A stretch of 64,000 nt of DNA from Bifidobacterium saimiriisciurei. GTDB taxonomy: Bacteria; Actinomycetota; Actinomycetes; Actinomycetales; Bifidobacteriaceae. Where the stretch lies: the NCBI RefSeq assembly GCF_010667655.1, contig NZ_WHZU01000014.1, positions 1 to 64,000 on the forward strand. Reading direction: 5' to 3'. Numbering within the stretch: position 1 is the first letter of the stretch; every line of letters begins with the position of its first letter. The notes below the pieces were generated by a model that was not told where the DNA came from, did not search any database, and saw only the letters and a program-made list of their open reading frames with translations. Both the position numbers and the translations under genes were made by a program. Below are positions 20,401 to 27,764 of this stretch, in pieces.

Positions 20401-20525
20401 GGCTGGGCGAGGTCGCGGATGTGACCGACCGAGGCCATGACCTCATAGCCCTTGCCCAAGTAGCCGCCGATCTTCTTCGCCTTGGTGGGCGACTCGACGA
20501 TGACGAGCTTGGTACCGGTAGTCAT
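17418..20525 (-). CDS. topA: DNA topoisomerase I
   Basis: A type IA enzyme that relaxes negative supercoils behind RNA polymerase and forks. The 1035-residue product has the Toprim segment (LVIVESPTKAKKI, ATDEDREGEAIAWHL), the active-site Tyr331 in TYMRTDS and the SYASIISTI-like segment PSTYASIIST. Then come C-terminal repeats with GRYGPYL and RFGPYV motifs instead of zinc fingers, as in actinobacteria. The last 50 residues contain a helix-turn-helix-like stretch (985-1019) and a Lys/Ala-rich tail. GAAGGAGA lies before the ATG. Confidence 0.95.
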   Translation of the reverse strand: MTTGTKLVIVESPTKAKKIGGYLGKGYEVMASVGHIRDLAQPSQVPPSRKEKFGKFGVDVNDGFEPYYIVNDNKKSTVAELKSALKGADELYLATDEDREGEAIAWHLVQTLKPKVPVKRMVFHEITPEAIKKSLTATRDVDDNMVDAQETRRVLDRLYGYELSPVLWRKVGPGLSAGRVQSVATRLIVERERERMAFVRTAYWDVIATLVATNGAAAGDVDAGFDARLVALGGSRLAGSKDFGADGHLTATAAKESPVVMDETLANEVAAAVREQPFTVRSLETKPYRRRPQPPFTTSTLQQTAGNRLGMSSRATMRAAQGLYENGYITYMRTDSVTLSQEAIAAARSAVGSIYGKEYLSDSPKQYVTKTAGAQEAHECIRPAGSTFRSPDELAARVPPDQLRLYTLIWQRTLASQMADATGSTATVRLGAEAGAHGEALFQASGTVIEFPGFLRVFGKGNGGSDAAKKNDKKADRTENASLPPMRVGDRLAATEVEPAGHETQPPARYTEATLVKTLEAKEIGRPSTYASIISTIIDRGYVYEKGRALIPSWLAFSVIKLLETNFPQYVDYQFTAQMENGLDQIARGKETGKDWLTHFYFGTGSGTVGSAEEAHKGLQQQVAQLGDIDAREINTIDIGDGLHVRVGRYGPYLEDTRNLDAEGNPKHASLPDTLAPDELTPEVGHELIATNSGGPRVLGTDPKTGGTVELRKGRFGPYVALITPEQQAQAEAERAAAKAAEEEAAKEGKAAPKKRPSRRKGADAASKPKMASLFKTMNPDALSLDDALKLLSLPREVGTLPQTDAETGEVTQAVVLANNGRYGPYLTKTGADGKSETRSLGSEDEIFTVDIAKAKELFDQPKYGRGRGRGAAKPPLRELGNDPETGKPVTIKDGRFGAYITDGETNRTLPRQYSPESIDPADAFRLLAEKRAAGPSTRGRGRGRGGAKGKAGAKSSAKATPKVSAVEAKRAERRAEVKKYASKGWANTRIAEKIGSTASTVKSDIEWLVANEGYERPAVVAKAPSAAKKKSRAK

Positions 20526-20591
20526 GGGCCTCTCCTTCGTTGTTCAGCCTGTAAGCCTGTCAGCTACAGAGCATCATAACCATGATGGCGG

Positions 20592-21821
20592 TCAGCGTCG
20601 TTTCGGCGGGGCCGGCGGCGCGCCGACAAGACCGGCCTTCGACAGCGGCGCCGCGGTGATGTGACGCATGGCGAGGGTCAGGCCGAACATCAGCGAGACG
20701 ACGGCGAAAACCAGGACCGCACCGGAGATACGCGCCGCACCGGCCGCCCATTTGGCGCTGTACTGCAGGCCGGGGGCGAGCTGCCAGACGAGGTAGAGGC
20801 CGTAGGCGCCGGCCATGAGGCCGCCGACGATCATGACGGTGCCGGCAATCTGCACACTGGCGGAGGAGACGCGGGTGCCCGGCTCGTCCATGCCGGACGT
20901 GCGGGTGAAGGCGAGCGCAAGCAGGGCGAGGCCGCCGACGAGGAACATGGCCACGATGATGTCGGTCGGACGGTGCCAGCCGCCGGCGACGACCGACAGT
21001 CCGACGAACGCCGTATACAGCGCGCCGAGCACGGCGACGAGCGCACGAAGCGCGCGCGGCACCACGCACAGCAGGGCGATCGCGGCGACGGCCGCCATGG
21101 CGGCGTGACCGGACGGCGACGTGTTGCCGGCGTCGTTCAGACTCGAGAGATTGAGGACGGGTCGGGGCAGCATGTGCTTGAGCAGTTCGGCGAGCGCGAA
21201 GGCGACGACGGCGAACACGGCCATCTGCACGAGCGCACGCCAACGTCTGCGTGCCGCGCCGACGGCGACGGCAACGATGCCGAGCACGACGTCGATGACG
21301 GCGGCGACGGAAATCGACAGACCGCCGAGCGAGAACGATTTCGCGAGGACGCCGGCGATGCCCGCCATCCATCCGGGCAGGGCGCCCGAGAAACCATCGT
21401 AGGCGAGGTTGTCGTATTCCTGGCCGCCCATCGACTGCACGGCCACCCACCATACGATGAACGCGGAGGCGAGCGCGACGATGCCGAGCACGATGCACAG
21501 CATGAGGCTGCCGGTGTGCGGTCGGGCGAGCAGCGGGTCGTCGAAGGAGCCCGTCTTGGAGGAGGCCCTGCCGTCGGCACCATCGGCGATGTCGACGGGG
21601 GCGGCGTCGGAAACGGCGTCGAGGCCGGTCGAGGCTCCCATATCGGAGGACGAGGCGCGCAGCGGCTCGAATGACGGCGGCATCGCCGCGCCGGACGGCG
21701 TCGCGCCGGCAGGCGTCGCATCCGCCGGCGCGACCGGCGACCCGGCATCCGTCGGCTGCTTCGGCACGGCGTCGCCATCCAAAGGTTCGAGATACAGTTT
21801 CGTCCGCTTCTTGTCACTCAT
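20592..21821 (-). CDS. PAP2 superfamily membrane phosphatase
   Basis: An integral membrane lipid or polyprenyl phosphatase of 409 residues. A disordered Pro/Ala-rich cytoplasmic head of about 100 residues precedes several membrane spans. The three phosphatase motifs are present: KHMLPRPVL, SPSGHAAM and GGWHRPTDII, which supply Lys/Arg, His and the His-Asp pair. The ATG at 21821 is chosen over a GTG two codons upstream. It follows topA divergence-free on the same strand with a 66-base gap to the topA start. The substrate could be undecaprenyl diphosphate or phosphatidic acid; the sequence does not tell. Confidence 0.85.
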   Translation of the reverse strand: MSDKKRTKLYLEPLDGDAVPKQPTDAGSPVAPADATPAGATPSGAAMPPSFEPLRASSSDMGASTGLDAVSDAAPVDIADGADGRASSKTGSFDDPLLARPHTGSLMLCIVLGIVALASAFIVWWVAVQSMGGQEYDNLAYDGFSGALPGWMAGIAGVLAKSFSLGGLSISVAAVIDVVLGIVAVAVGAARRRWRALVQMAVFAVVAFALAELLKHMLPRPVLNLSSLNDAGNTSPSGHAAMAAVAAIALLCVVPRALRALVAVLGALYTAFVGLSVVAGGWHRPTDIIVAMFLVGGLALLALAFTRTSGMDEPGTRVSSASVQIAGTVMIVGGLMAGAYGLYLVWQLAPGLQYSAKWAAGAARISGAVLVFAVVSLMFGLTLAMRHITAAPLSKAGLVGAPPAPPKRR

Positions 21822-22052
21822 AGTCACGACTTTACGGCCGGAAAACGGAGAAGCGGCCGAACTCGGCGAACCATCTCGCTTTGTTCACCAGACCCGCGAA
21901 TTTCGACGGACGGAATCGCCCCATCGATTCGACGCCGTCGGGAGGGGCCAACAGGGAAGAAAACCAGCAGCCGCGAAACGGGAAAACGGAACGGCCTGAA
22001 AACGGGAGGCGGACCTGAAACGGGAAGCGGAACAGAAAGGCCGGAAAATTGG

Positions 22053-22085
22053 AAAGGCCTCGGACACTGATGTTTCCGAGGCCTC
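22053..22085 (-). terminator. tRNA-Arg terminator
   Basis: The stem GGCCTCGGA pairs with TCCGAGGCC around a 10-base loop and is followed on the minus strand by TTTCC. It lies four bases after the tRNA. Confidence 0.85.
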
Positions 22086-22088
22086 TAG

Positions 22089-22162
22089 TGCGCCAGACAG
22101 GATTCGAACCTGCAACCTTCTGATCCGTAGTCAGATGCTCTAATCCATTGGGCTACTGGCGC
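22089..22162 (-). tRNA. tRNA-Arg (ACG)
   Basis: The acceptor GCGCCAG pairs with CTGGCGC. The anticodon loop is CTACGGA (anticodon ACG, wobble A probably modified to inosine). The T arm contains AGGTTCGAATCCT. The discriminator is A, and CCA is not encoded. Confidence 0.95.
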
Positions 22163-22406
22163 ATGTTCCGCATTGGAACCGTGTTCCAACCGAACGACTT
22201 GAATACAATAAGCCAATGATGAATTCTGTGCAAATTCGATGTTACATACGGCGTGTCGCCAATGATTGCAACGATAATCAACGACCGGCCCGTGCGACGG
22301 AGACGCTCATCGCACAGGCCGGCCACATTTCCCTCACATCTGTTGCCGAACCGTTACCGACAGCGGAGCCGGCGATCGCCCGGCGGCAGCCAGACGCCGC
22401 GAACCG

Positions 22407-23363
22407 TCAGCCGATCGCCTTGATGGCGTCGATGATGAGGTTCCAGAACCGGTCGAAGTCGAGCTTGACGGCCACCTGCGTGTGGCATTCCTCGGCGCTC
22501 GGCTCGGGGCCGCGCAGGTCGGCGACGGTCATGCCGAGCGTCGGACCGTCGTGGGTCTCCACGTCGAGCGGGCAACGACGCGTGGTCATCACGTCGGGGT
22601 CGATGAGGTAGGCCACGGTGCACGGGTCGTGCACGGGCGGGTCGACGAAGTCCTGGTTGTTCTGGTATGCCTTGCGGAAGAAGTCCATGAGACCGCTGGC
22701 GAAATGCGCCAGATCGGTGCCGATGGCGTCGATGCGGCCCTGCACCTCGGGCGTGCACAGCGCCTGGTGGGTCAGGTCGAGGCCGACCATGGTCAGCGGC
22801 CACTTCTCATTGAACACGATGCGCGCGGCCTCGGGGTCGGTGGCCACGTTGAATTCGGCCACGGCGCTGCAGTTGCCCACGTGGTAGCCGCCGCCCATGA
22901 GCACGACCTCCTTGACCCGGTCGACGATCCTCGGTTCGAGGCGCACGGCCATGGCGATGTTGGTGAGCGGGCCGGTCGGCACGAGGGTGATCGTGCCCGG
23001 CTCGTTGTTCATGATGGTGTCGATGATCCAGTTGACGGCATGGCCTTCGTCGAGCGGACGGCTCGGCTCCGGCAGCTCGACGCCGTCGAGGCCGCTTTCG
23101 CCGTGCACGGCGGCGGCCACCTTCAGCGGACGCAGGATCGGGCGGTCGCAGCCGGCGCGCACCGGCACGTCCGTGGCACCCGCGGCCTCGAGCGTGGCAC
23201 GCGCGTTGTACGTCACCTTGTCGAGGCTCTGGTTGCCGCCGACGGTCGTGACGCCGATGAGGTCGATCTTCGGATTGCCGATGGCGAGCAGGATCGCCAT
23301 CGCATCGTCATGGCCGGGGTCGCAGTCGAGGATGATCTTCGTTACATCCGACGTATTCGTCAT
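22407..23363 (-). CDS. Nucleoside hydrolase (inosine-uridine family)
   Basis: Hydrolyses the N-glycosidic bond of ribonucleosides for salvage. The 318-residue product opens with the calcium-binding signature DCDPGHDDAM at residues 13-22. It also shows VTTVGGNQ, LVPTGPLTNIA, VLMGGGY, AEFNVATDPEAA and VHDPCTVAYL, where the His-Asp pair sits. AAAGGAG sits six bases before the ATG, and the same AAAGGAGCGAATATG start context recurs at the response regulator near 33.38 kb. Base specificity cannot be assigned. Confidence 0.92.
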   Translation of the reverse strand: MTNTSDVTKIILDCDPGHDDAMAILLAIGNPKIDLIGVTTVGGNQSLDKVTYNARATLEAAGATDVPVRAGCDRPILRPLKVAAAVHGESGLDGVELPEPSRPLDEGHAVNWIIDTIMNNEPGTITLVPTGPLTNIAMAVRLEPRIVDRVKEVVLMGGGYHVGNCSAVAEFNVATDPEAARIVFNEKWPLTMVGLDLTHQALCTPEVQGRIDAIGTDLAHFASGLMDFFRKAYQNNQDFVDPPVHDPCTVAYLIDPDVMTTRRCPLDVETHDGPTLGMTVADLRGPEPSAEECHTQVAVKLDFDRFWNLIIDAIKAIG

Positions 23364-23673
23364 ATTCGCTCCTTTACGAACCAATTGCATGAATCCAATC
23401 AAAAACAGGTGATAAAACGCTACACCATCGTTCTAGGCAATCATTGTAGACCACGAAAGGGGACGTCTTGTCGGGCATCGCACCAAGAGGACGGGAATCA
23501 CCGCCGCATCACGCGAAATTGAACGGATGCCATTGCGCGGCGGCGGGACGCATGAACATATGTCAATGGTGCGGGGCCGCCTCGTCCACGGATACGCATA
23601 TGCGGAGGCGCACGGCGATCGAGGAACGAAATCCGAAAATCGGGATGGGGAAATCAAAAAAGGAAGAAGAGAA

Positions 23674-23759
23674 GACCCCTACGCACCCGTCAGAGACCAC
23701 TTACCCTTGCTGCATTCCTGCCCTGGGGGGATTGGGCGGCATAACGCCGCGTAGGAGCC
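23674..23759 (-). ncRNA. ffs: Signal recognition particle RNA (small bacterial type)
   Basis: The minus strand holds the SRP hairpin apex GGCAGGAATGCAGCAAGG, which has the conserved GGAA-type tetraloop region and asymmetric loop bound by Ffh. The ends pair over 11 positions (GGCTCCTACGC with GCGTAGGGGTC, including G-T pairs). A pyrimidine run ending TTTTTT follows and should terminate it. The RNA works with Ffh to send membrane and secreted proteins to the translocon. The rest of 23364-23858 shows nothing else. Confidence 0.9.
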
Positions 23760-23858
23760 GGTTAGCCACTATACAGCATCGGTCACGACAACACAACCAA
23801 ACCGTGCCATGTACCATGGAAAGGCAACCGAACCATGTGAGAAAAGTCGAGGAAATCC

Positions 23859-25037
23859 ATGGAATTCAATCCGAACAACACCGATCTCGTGATCGTCGGC
23901 GCAGGCCTGTTCGGCCTGACCGTCGCGCAGCAGGCGGTCGAACATGCCGGCGCCCGCGTGCACATCATCGACGTGCGCGACCACATCGGCGGCAACGCCT
24001 ACTCGTATTTCGACGACGAGACCGGCATCGAGATCCACAAGTACGGCGCCCATCTGTTCCACACGTCGAACCGTCGCGTGTGGGAGTACGTCAACCGCTT
24101 CACCGAGTTCACCGACTACGTGCACCGCGTGTACACGACGCACAACGGTGAGGTGTTCCCGCTGCCCATCAACCTGGGCACCATCAACCAGTTCTTCCAC
24201 GCGTCATACACGCCGGCCGAGGCGAAGAGGCTCATCGAGGAGCAGGCCGGGGAATACGCCGACATCACGCCGAAGAACCTTGACGAACAGGGCAAGAAGC
24301 TCATCGGCAAGCCGCTGTACGAGGCGTTCATCAAGAACTACACGGGCAAGCAGTGGCAGACCGATCCGGCCGAGCTGCCGGCGAGCATCATCCGCCGCCT
24401 GCCCATGCGCTACAACTACAACAACCGCTACTTCAAGGACACCTGGGAGGGCCTGCCGAAGGACGGCTACACCGCATGGTTCGAGAAGATGATCGCCGAC
24501 CCGCGCATCGAGGTGTCGCTCGGCGTCGACTTCTTCGACGAGTCGCAGCCGCTGAACAGGAAGGCCATCCAGGCCGCCGGCATCCCCGTCGTCTACACCG
24601 GCCCCATCGACCGCTACTTCGACTACGACCTCGGCGAGCTCAAGTGGCGCACGGTCGACTTCAAGGAGCGCCGCTACGACGAGGACGACCACTTCGGCTG
24701 CCCGGTGATGAACTACGCCGACGCCGACGTGCCGTACACCCGCGCCATCGAGTTCAGGAACTTCAACCCCGAGCGCGCGGAGTCGTACAAGCCGGGCAAG
24801 ACGGTGGTGTGGGAGGAGTACTCGCGCTTCGCCCGCCGCGGCGACGAGCCCTACTACCCCATCAACACCGAGGACGACAAGAACATCTACGCGCAGTACC
24901 AGGCGAAGGCCGCGCTGGAGCCGAACACCGTGTTCGGCGGACGTCTCGGCACCTACAAGTACTACGACATGCATCAGGTGATCGACACGGCGCTGACCGC
25001 CTACGACGAGCAGGTCGCCCCGCTGCTGCGCAAGTAG
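23859..25037 (+). CDS. glf: UDP-galactopyranose mutase
   Basis: A flavoenzyme that interconverts UDP-galactopyranose and UDP-galactofuranose, the donor for galactofuranose in surface polysaccharides. The 392-residue product begins with the FAD motif VIVGAGLFGLTVAQQ, then HIGGNAYSYFD, KYGAHLFHTSN and KYYDMHQVIDTAL. YTGKQWQTDP and RRLPMRYNYNNRYF match the substrate-binding region. GAGGAAA precedes the ATG. It converges on the LTA-synthase-like gene; both serve cell-surface glycopolymers. Confidence 0.95.
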   Translation: MEFNPNNTDLVIVGAGLFGLTVAQQAVEHAGARVHIIDVRDHIGGNAYSYFDDETGIEIHKYGAHLFHTSNRRVWEYVNRFTEFTDYVHRVYTTHNGEVFPLPINLGTINQFFHASYTPAEAKRLIEEQAGEYADITPKNLDEQGKKLIGKPLYEAFIKNYTGKQWQTDPAELPASIIRRLPMRYNYNNRYFKDTWEGLPKDGYTAWFEKMIADPRIEVSLGVDFFDESQPLNRKAIQAAGIPVVYTGPIDRYFDYDLGELKWRTVDFKERRYDEDDHFGCPVMNYADADVPYTRAIEFRNFNPERAESYKPGKTVVWEEYSRFARRGDEPYYPINTEDDKNIYAQYQAKAALEPNTVFGGRLGTYKYYDMHQVIDTALTAYDEQVAPLLRK

Positions 25038-25062
25038 CGGACCGGAGGCAGCGTCCTTCCCT

Positions 25063-25147
25063 CGTTCGGCCGTTCCCCGCGCCGTCGATAATTGGCCGTC
25101 ATATTGACGTTGCGGCATGTCTGTCGATGGCACGGAACGGCCGAACG
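25063..25147. terminator. Hairpin between converging glf and sulfatase genes
   Basis: Perfect 14-bp arms, CGTTCGGCCGTTCC (25063-25076) and its complement (25134-25147), with a 57-base interior that can fold further. It is placed between two converging genes, so a bidirectional terminator is likely, although T runs are weak. The right arm contains the GGCACGGAACGG motif seen around pepC. Confidence 0.5.
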
Positions 25148-25158
25148 GGGGATTTTCG

Positions 25159-27495
25159 CTAGTTCTCCTTCTTGGCGGCCGGCGACTTGGCGGCGGACGA
25201 CTTCGAGGACGGCTTGGCGGCGGATTCCGCGGAGGCCTCGGAGGACGATGCGACCGCGGGCTGCGGCACCTGGGCGGCGTTCTTCGTCCCCTCGGTGATG
25301 TCGAGCTCCTCCTCGTCCTTGAGCTGCTGCTCCTCGGCGTCCTCCGGCATCGTCATGAACGCGGTGTCGCGCAGATAGCCCTTGCCGGCCGTGATGTCGT
25401 ACTGGATGAGCTTGTAGTCGGCGAGCAGGCGCTGCGTCTCCTTGTCGGCCTTCGTTACGTCGAAGCGGTTGCCGTTCTTGTCGAGGAACAGCGCCTGGCC
25501 CTCGGGGATGCGCGACCAGCTCTGGATCTTGTTCACCACCGGCGGCTCCATGGCCGGCACCTTGTCGTGCAATTCGGTGAGGAACGCCAGATACGGGCTC
25601 ACCTTCGCGTTCATGTGCTCGGAGGCCTGCGCCATGAAGTAGTTCGGCGACGTGATCTCGCTGGAGCTCGACGGCAGCTTCGTGCCGCGCGACTCCGAGG
25701 CCTTGTTCGACCAGATGAAGTAGTCGGTCTCGTGCAGCGCCACCGAATTGTCGGCGTCGGCGGAGGCCGAGGCGTAGATGCCGGGCAGGTGGTCGCCGTA
25801 GAAGATCACCGTGATGGGCTTGTTGATGTTGTTGAGCTGGTCGAGGAAGCTCTTCGTGGCCTGGTCGGTGTATTCCACGCCCTTCGCATACGTCTGGATC
25901 TGCGTGGTCTCGTCGAGGCCCAGCGGCTGGCTCGCGTCCTTGCTGGAAGCCTTGAACTCGTTGTTGAGGTACCAGTTGTCGTAGTTCATGTGGTTCTGCA
26001 TCGTCAGCACCGAAAGGAACTGGCTCTTGTCGGTGTCGATCTTCTCCAGCAGGCTCTGGAACGCCGCGGAGTCCTTGACGTACGGCGAGTTGTCGATACG
26101 GTCCTGATGGGCGATGACGTCGGGCTCGTTGAGCGTCCAGAAGTGCGCGAATCCGAACTTCTTGTAGTTCTCCCGGCGCGAGTACATCGACGACTCGTAC
26201 GGGTGGAACGCCTGCGAGTCCTTGCCGCCGTTCCATATCTGGTTGAACGCGGGCGTCCAGTCGAGCTTCGAGATGAGCTGCTGGTACGGCGAGGTGAGCG
26301 AGGCGTCGAAGTTCGCCATCGACAGGCCGGTCATGGCCATGAACTCCATGTTGGCCGTGCCGCCGCCGTACCCGGCCGACAGCATCCGGCCCGACGTGGT
26401 CTGCGACTTGATATGCCGGATGTTCGGCATCGGGTCCTTGTTCAGCGTCAGGCCGGGCACTCGCGTCGGATCGGAGAACGATTCCGAAAGCACCATGATC
26501 ACCGTGCTGTCGGTGAGGTTGGAGGCGCGGTCCTTGTTGATCTCGCGGGCCTCCTTGGCGTAGCGCCGCGCGATCTTCTTCATCGTGGCCTTGGAATAGT
26601 TCGCCGGCTCGTCCATGACCTTCGGATTGACGAATCTGGCGAAGCCCATGAGCGTGCCGTTCGCCTGCGCGTCCTCGACGGAATCCCACAGCTTCGGCGA
26701 ATCGCCGAACGACTGCGCGAAATTGTAGGACCATGCGCTCGTGGTGCCGAGGCCCGCCGTGAACAATCCGAGGAACAGGGCCGGCAGCACGAACAGCAGC
26801 AGTCTCGCGGTGATGGTGAGATTGCGGTTCTCGAACCGGATGAAGCTGCGACGGCCGTCGCGATGCTTCAGCGAATAGCAGATGACGAGCATCGCAAGGA
26901 AGAATATGGCCGCCGACATGAATATTCGCGAGGCGCCGGTCGGTATGAACTCCGCCATGTTGCCGGTGTCGCTTTTGAGGAAGCTCAGGTCCGATGGCTT
27001 GACGGTCTCGTAGCGCGCGCCCACCTTGAACCGTTCGACGACCGCGCAGAATCCGACGATCGACAGGAACACGGGCGTCGCCACCCAGAACCGGTTGATG
27101 AGCACGAGTATGAGCAGATATATAAGACCGAGCAGCATGAGGTTCAGCAGGAACTGGAACTGGTGACCGGTCCACATCTTCGAGATGAAGCCGCCGAAGC
27201 CTCGCAGCGGCTCGACGGTCCATACGCTCCATTGCAGCAGTCCGACGGCGACGATGTCGACCGCAAGGAACGCGATGAGGTACGCCCACCACGGGAACGG
27301 ACGGTGCTGCGCGGTGCCGGCGTTGAGCGGCAGTCCGATGCCCGAACGGTCGACGTCGTCGGAATCGATGACGGCGCCGTCGGCCGCGCCGTCGATGACG
27401 TCATCGACGGTCACGCCGGCCGTCGCCGCGGCGGCGCCTTCGCCGCCGATCGGCGACGACGAATCATCGGTCACGTTCTTGCGTTCCTCGGTCAC
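25159..27495 (-). CDS. LTA synthase family sulfatase-domain membrane protein
   Basis: Probably transfers glycerol phosphate or a related group to a cell-envelope polymer or glycolipid. The 778-residue product has an acidic cytoplasmic head, about five membrane spans (residues ~65-290), then an extracellular sulfatase-type domain. GYGGGTANMEF carries the Thr nucleophile, and VIFYGDHLPGIY the metal-binding Asp-His. A Lys/Ala/Ser-rich tail ends it. I chose the GTG at 27495, which has AAGGAG eight bases upstream. No ATG fits. It is divergent from the PBP gene and convergent with glf. The exact substrate cannot be read. Confidence 0.85.
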   Translation of the reverse strand: MTEERKNVTDDSSSPIGGEGAAAATAGVTVDDVIDGAADGAVIDSDDVDRSGIGLPLNAGTAQHRPFPWWAYLIAFLAVDIVAVGLLQWSVWTVEPLRGFGGFISKMWTGHQFQFLLNLMLLGLIYLLILVLINRFWVATPVFLSIVGFCAVVERFKVGARYETVKPSDLSFLKSDTGNMAEFIPTGASRIFMSAAIFFLAMLVICYSLKHRDGRRSFIRFENRNLTITARLLLFVLPALFLGLFTAGLGTTSAWSYNFAQSFGDSPKLWDSVEDAQANGTLMGFARFVNPKVMDEPANYSKATMKKIARRYAKEAREINKDRASNLTDSTVIMVLSESFSDPTRVPGLTLNKDPMPNIRHIKSQTTSGRMLSAGYGGGTANMEFMAMTGLSMANFDASLTSPYQQLISKLDWTPAFNQIWNGGKDSQAFHPYESSMYSRRENYKKFGFAHFWTLNEPDVIAHQDRIDNSPYVKDSAAFQSLLEKIDTDKSQFLSVLTMQNHMNYDNWYLNNEFKASSKDASQPLGLDETTQIQTYAKGVEYTDQATKSFLDQLNNINKPITVIFYGDHLPGIYASASADADNSVALHETDYFIWSNKASESRGTKLPSSSSEITSPNYFMAQASEHMNAKVSPYLAFLTELHDKVPAMEPPVVNKIQSWSRIPEGQALFLDKNGNRFDVTKADKETQRLLADYKLIQYDITAGKGYLRDTAFMTMPEDAEEQQLKDEEELDITEGTKNAAQVPQPAVASSSEASAESAAKPSSKSSAAKSPAAKKEN

Positions 27496-27764
27496 GCGCA
27501 GCACTCCTTCGCATCGTGATGGCAAACAGGCGTCATCGACGGGGTCGAACCGCCCTGCGGGTAAACTTGCGGCAAACGGCCGGCAAATCAACCTCACTGT
27601 AGTCCGCACACGCGGCGGCGTGAAGCAATATAGTGGAAAAACCTGAGAATATACACCTTTGACTTGTGGATTCCCTGCACAAACGCCGTGTTTTCGTACG
27701 GAAAGTATGAACGTTTCCCCACCGGCCGAACGATTTCAAAGCTTGCGGGAGTAGCCTGAGGGGC

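Noticed and set aside
23433..23657. Short minus-strand frame next to the SRP RNA
   Set aside because: No ribosome site, unusual composition, no similarity to any family I know.
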